64,000 nucleotides of DNA from positions 930,001-994,000 of the forward strand of contig NZ_JAYEZN010000001.1 in assembly GCF_037031225.1 (NCBI RefSeq). Reading direction: 5' to 3'. Source of the DNA: Halorientalis sp. LT38. Its GTDB lineage: Archaea > Halobacteriota > Halobacteria > Halobacteriales > Haloarculaceae. A program made the position numbers and the translations under genes. The notes under the pieces were generated by a model, which saw only the letters and a program-made list of their open reading frames with translations, was not told where the DNA came from and searched no databases. How positions within the stretch are numbered: the first letter of the stretch is position 1; each line of letters opens with the position of its first letter. Positions 63,915-64,000 of this stretch are shown in pieces.

Positions 63915-63932
63915 CGGAGTCGCGCGACTCCG
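63915..63932. promoter_or_regulatory. Perfect 18-bp palindrome near the right edge
   Basis: CGGAGTCGCGCGACTCCG is fully self-complementary. It lies 67 bp after the DUF2070 stop and 13 bp before an ATG at 63946 that could begin the next gene. It could be an operator or a hairpin. Confidence 0.4.
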
Positions 63933-63945
63933 ACGAACGTCGACG

Positions 63946-64000
63946 ATGCACCCTGGCTCACCCCGCCCCGACCCGGAGCCCGCAGCGCCGGCCGATCGGC
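63946..64000 (+). CDS. Possible start of the next gene (cut by window edge)
   Basis: An open frame from ATG 63946 to the window end encodes a proline-rich start (MHPGSPRPDPEP). With only 18 codons visible, coding cannot be judged. Confidence 0.2.
   Translation, partial: MHPGSPRPDPEPAAPADR

Overview
The window is chromosomal DNA from a halophilic archaeon (class Halobacteria). Four things point there: a GC-rich backbone, strongly acidic predicted proteins, Tat rather than Sec leader peptides, and many genes whose start codon lies about 25-30 nt after a TATA box (leaderless transcripts). Archaeal or haloarchaeal markers include thermosome, LonB, NadM, AMP phosphorylase, GuaAA, aIF-1A, citramalate synthase and Bat-type HTH proteins. 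I cannot fix the genus from sequence alone.

Region by region. 1-0.4 kb: two small HTH genes, the first cut by the window edge. 0.7-4.5 kb (minus): trpC-trpB-trpA followed by the aroA' aldolase-type gene that opens the archaeal shikimate route. 4.6-9.7 kb (plus): a Tat lipoprotein, a cysteine-less MGMT-like protein, a two-gene GMC dehydrogenase and an ion channel with an unusual filter. 9.8-15.7 kb (minus): SLC13/TrkA-C transporter, SDR, then lonB with a CPBP membrane protease. 15.8-17.7 kb: nadM, SAM hydrolase, cinA.

17.86-23.29 kb is an integrated mobile element of about 5.2 kb. It is bounded by a 109-bp direct repeat of the 3' end of the thermosome gene. The right copy completes the intact thermosome gene; the left copy is the displaced old gene end. 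The element is visibly more AT-rich than its surroundings. It carries a tyrosine integrase next to the right junction, a ribbon-helix-helix protein, an HTH protein, a PD-(D/E)XK-like nuclease candidate, three tiny membrane proteins and a 1.3-kb non-coding stretch with several hairpins and a repeated 31-bp motif. Matching inverted motifs lie about 70-80 bp inside each end. I found no replication, capsid or spike gene.

23.2-32.7 kb: thermosome, amidohydrolase, glycosyltransferase, methyltransferases, wHTH, MBL hydrolase, MoxR ATPase, tRNA-Ser(CGA) followed by repeated copies of its own T-arm/acceptor end, and a cytochrome P450. 32.8-45.2 kb: Zn/Cd-type P-ATPase, VapBC-like toxin-antitoxin, enoyl-CoA hydratase, bifunctional nuclease, UspA, CoaD, AMP phosphorylase, redoxin, citramalate synthase with a candidate leaderless upstream ORF, DUF192, gamma-carbonic-anhydrase-like protein and an FAH-family hydrolase. 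45.2-51.0 kb: a translationally coupled type IV pilus/secretion operon (ATPase, membrane platform, large pilin-like protein with an Ig-like domain). 51-63.8 kb: UspA, MTH865, MsrB, two histidine kinases, cold-shock protein, an amidohydrolase/MIP18-like pair, aIF-1A, a halobacterial transducer, a zinc-cluster protein with an in-frame hairpin, GuaAA and a DUF2070 membrane protein.

The most notable points are the thermosome-targeting element, the tRNA-Ser-derived repeats, a hairpin family sharing an 11-nt loop (one copy inside a coding sequence), and the upstream ORF before citramalate synthase.
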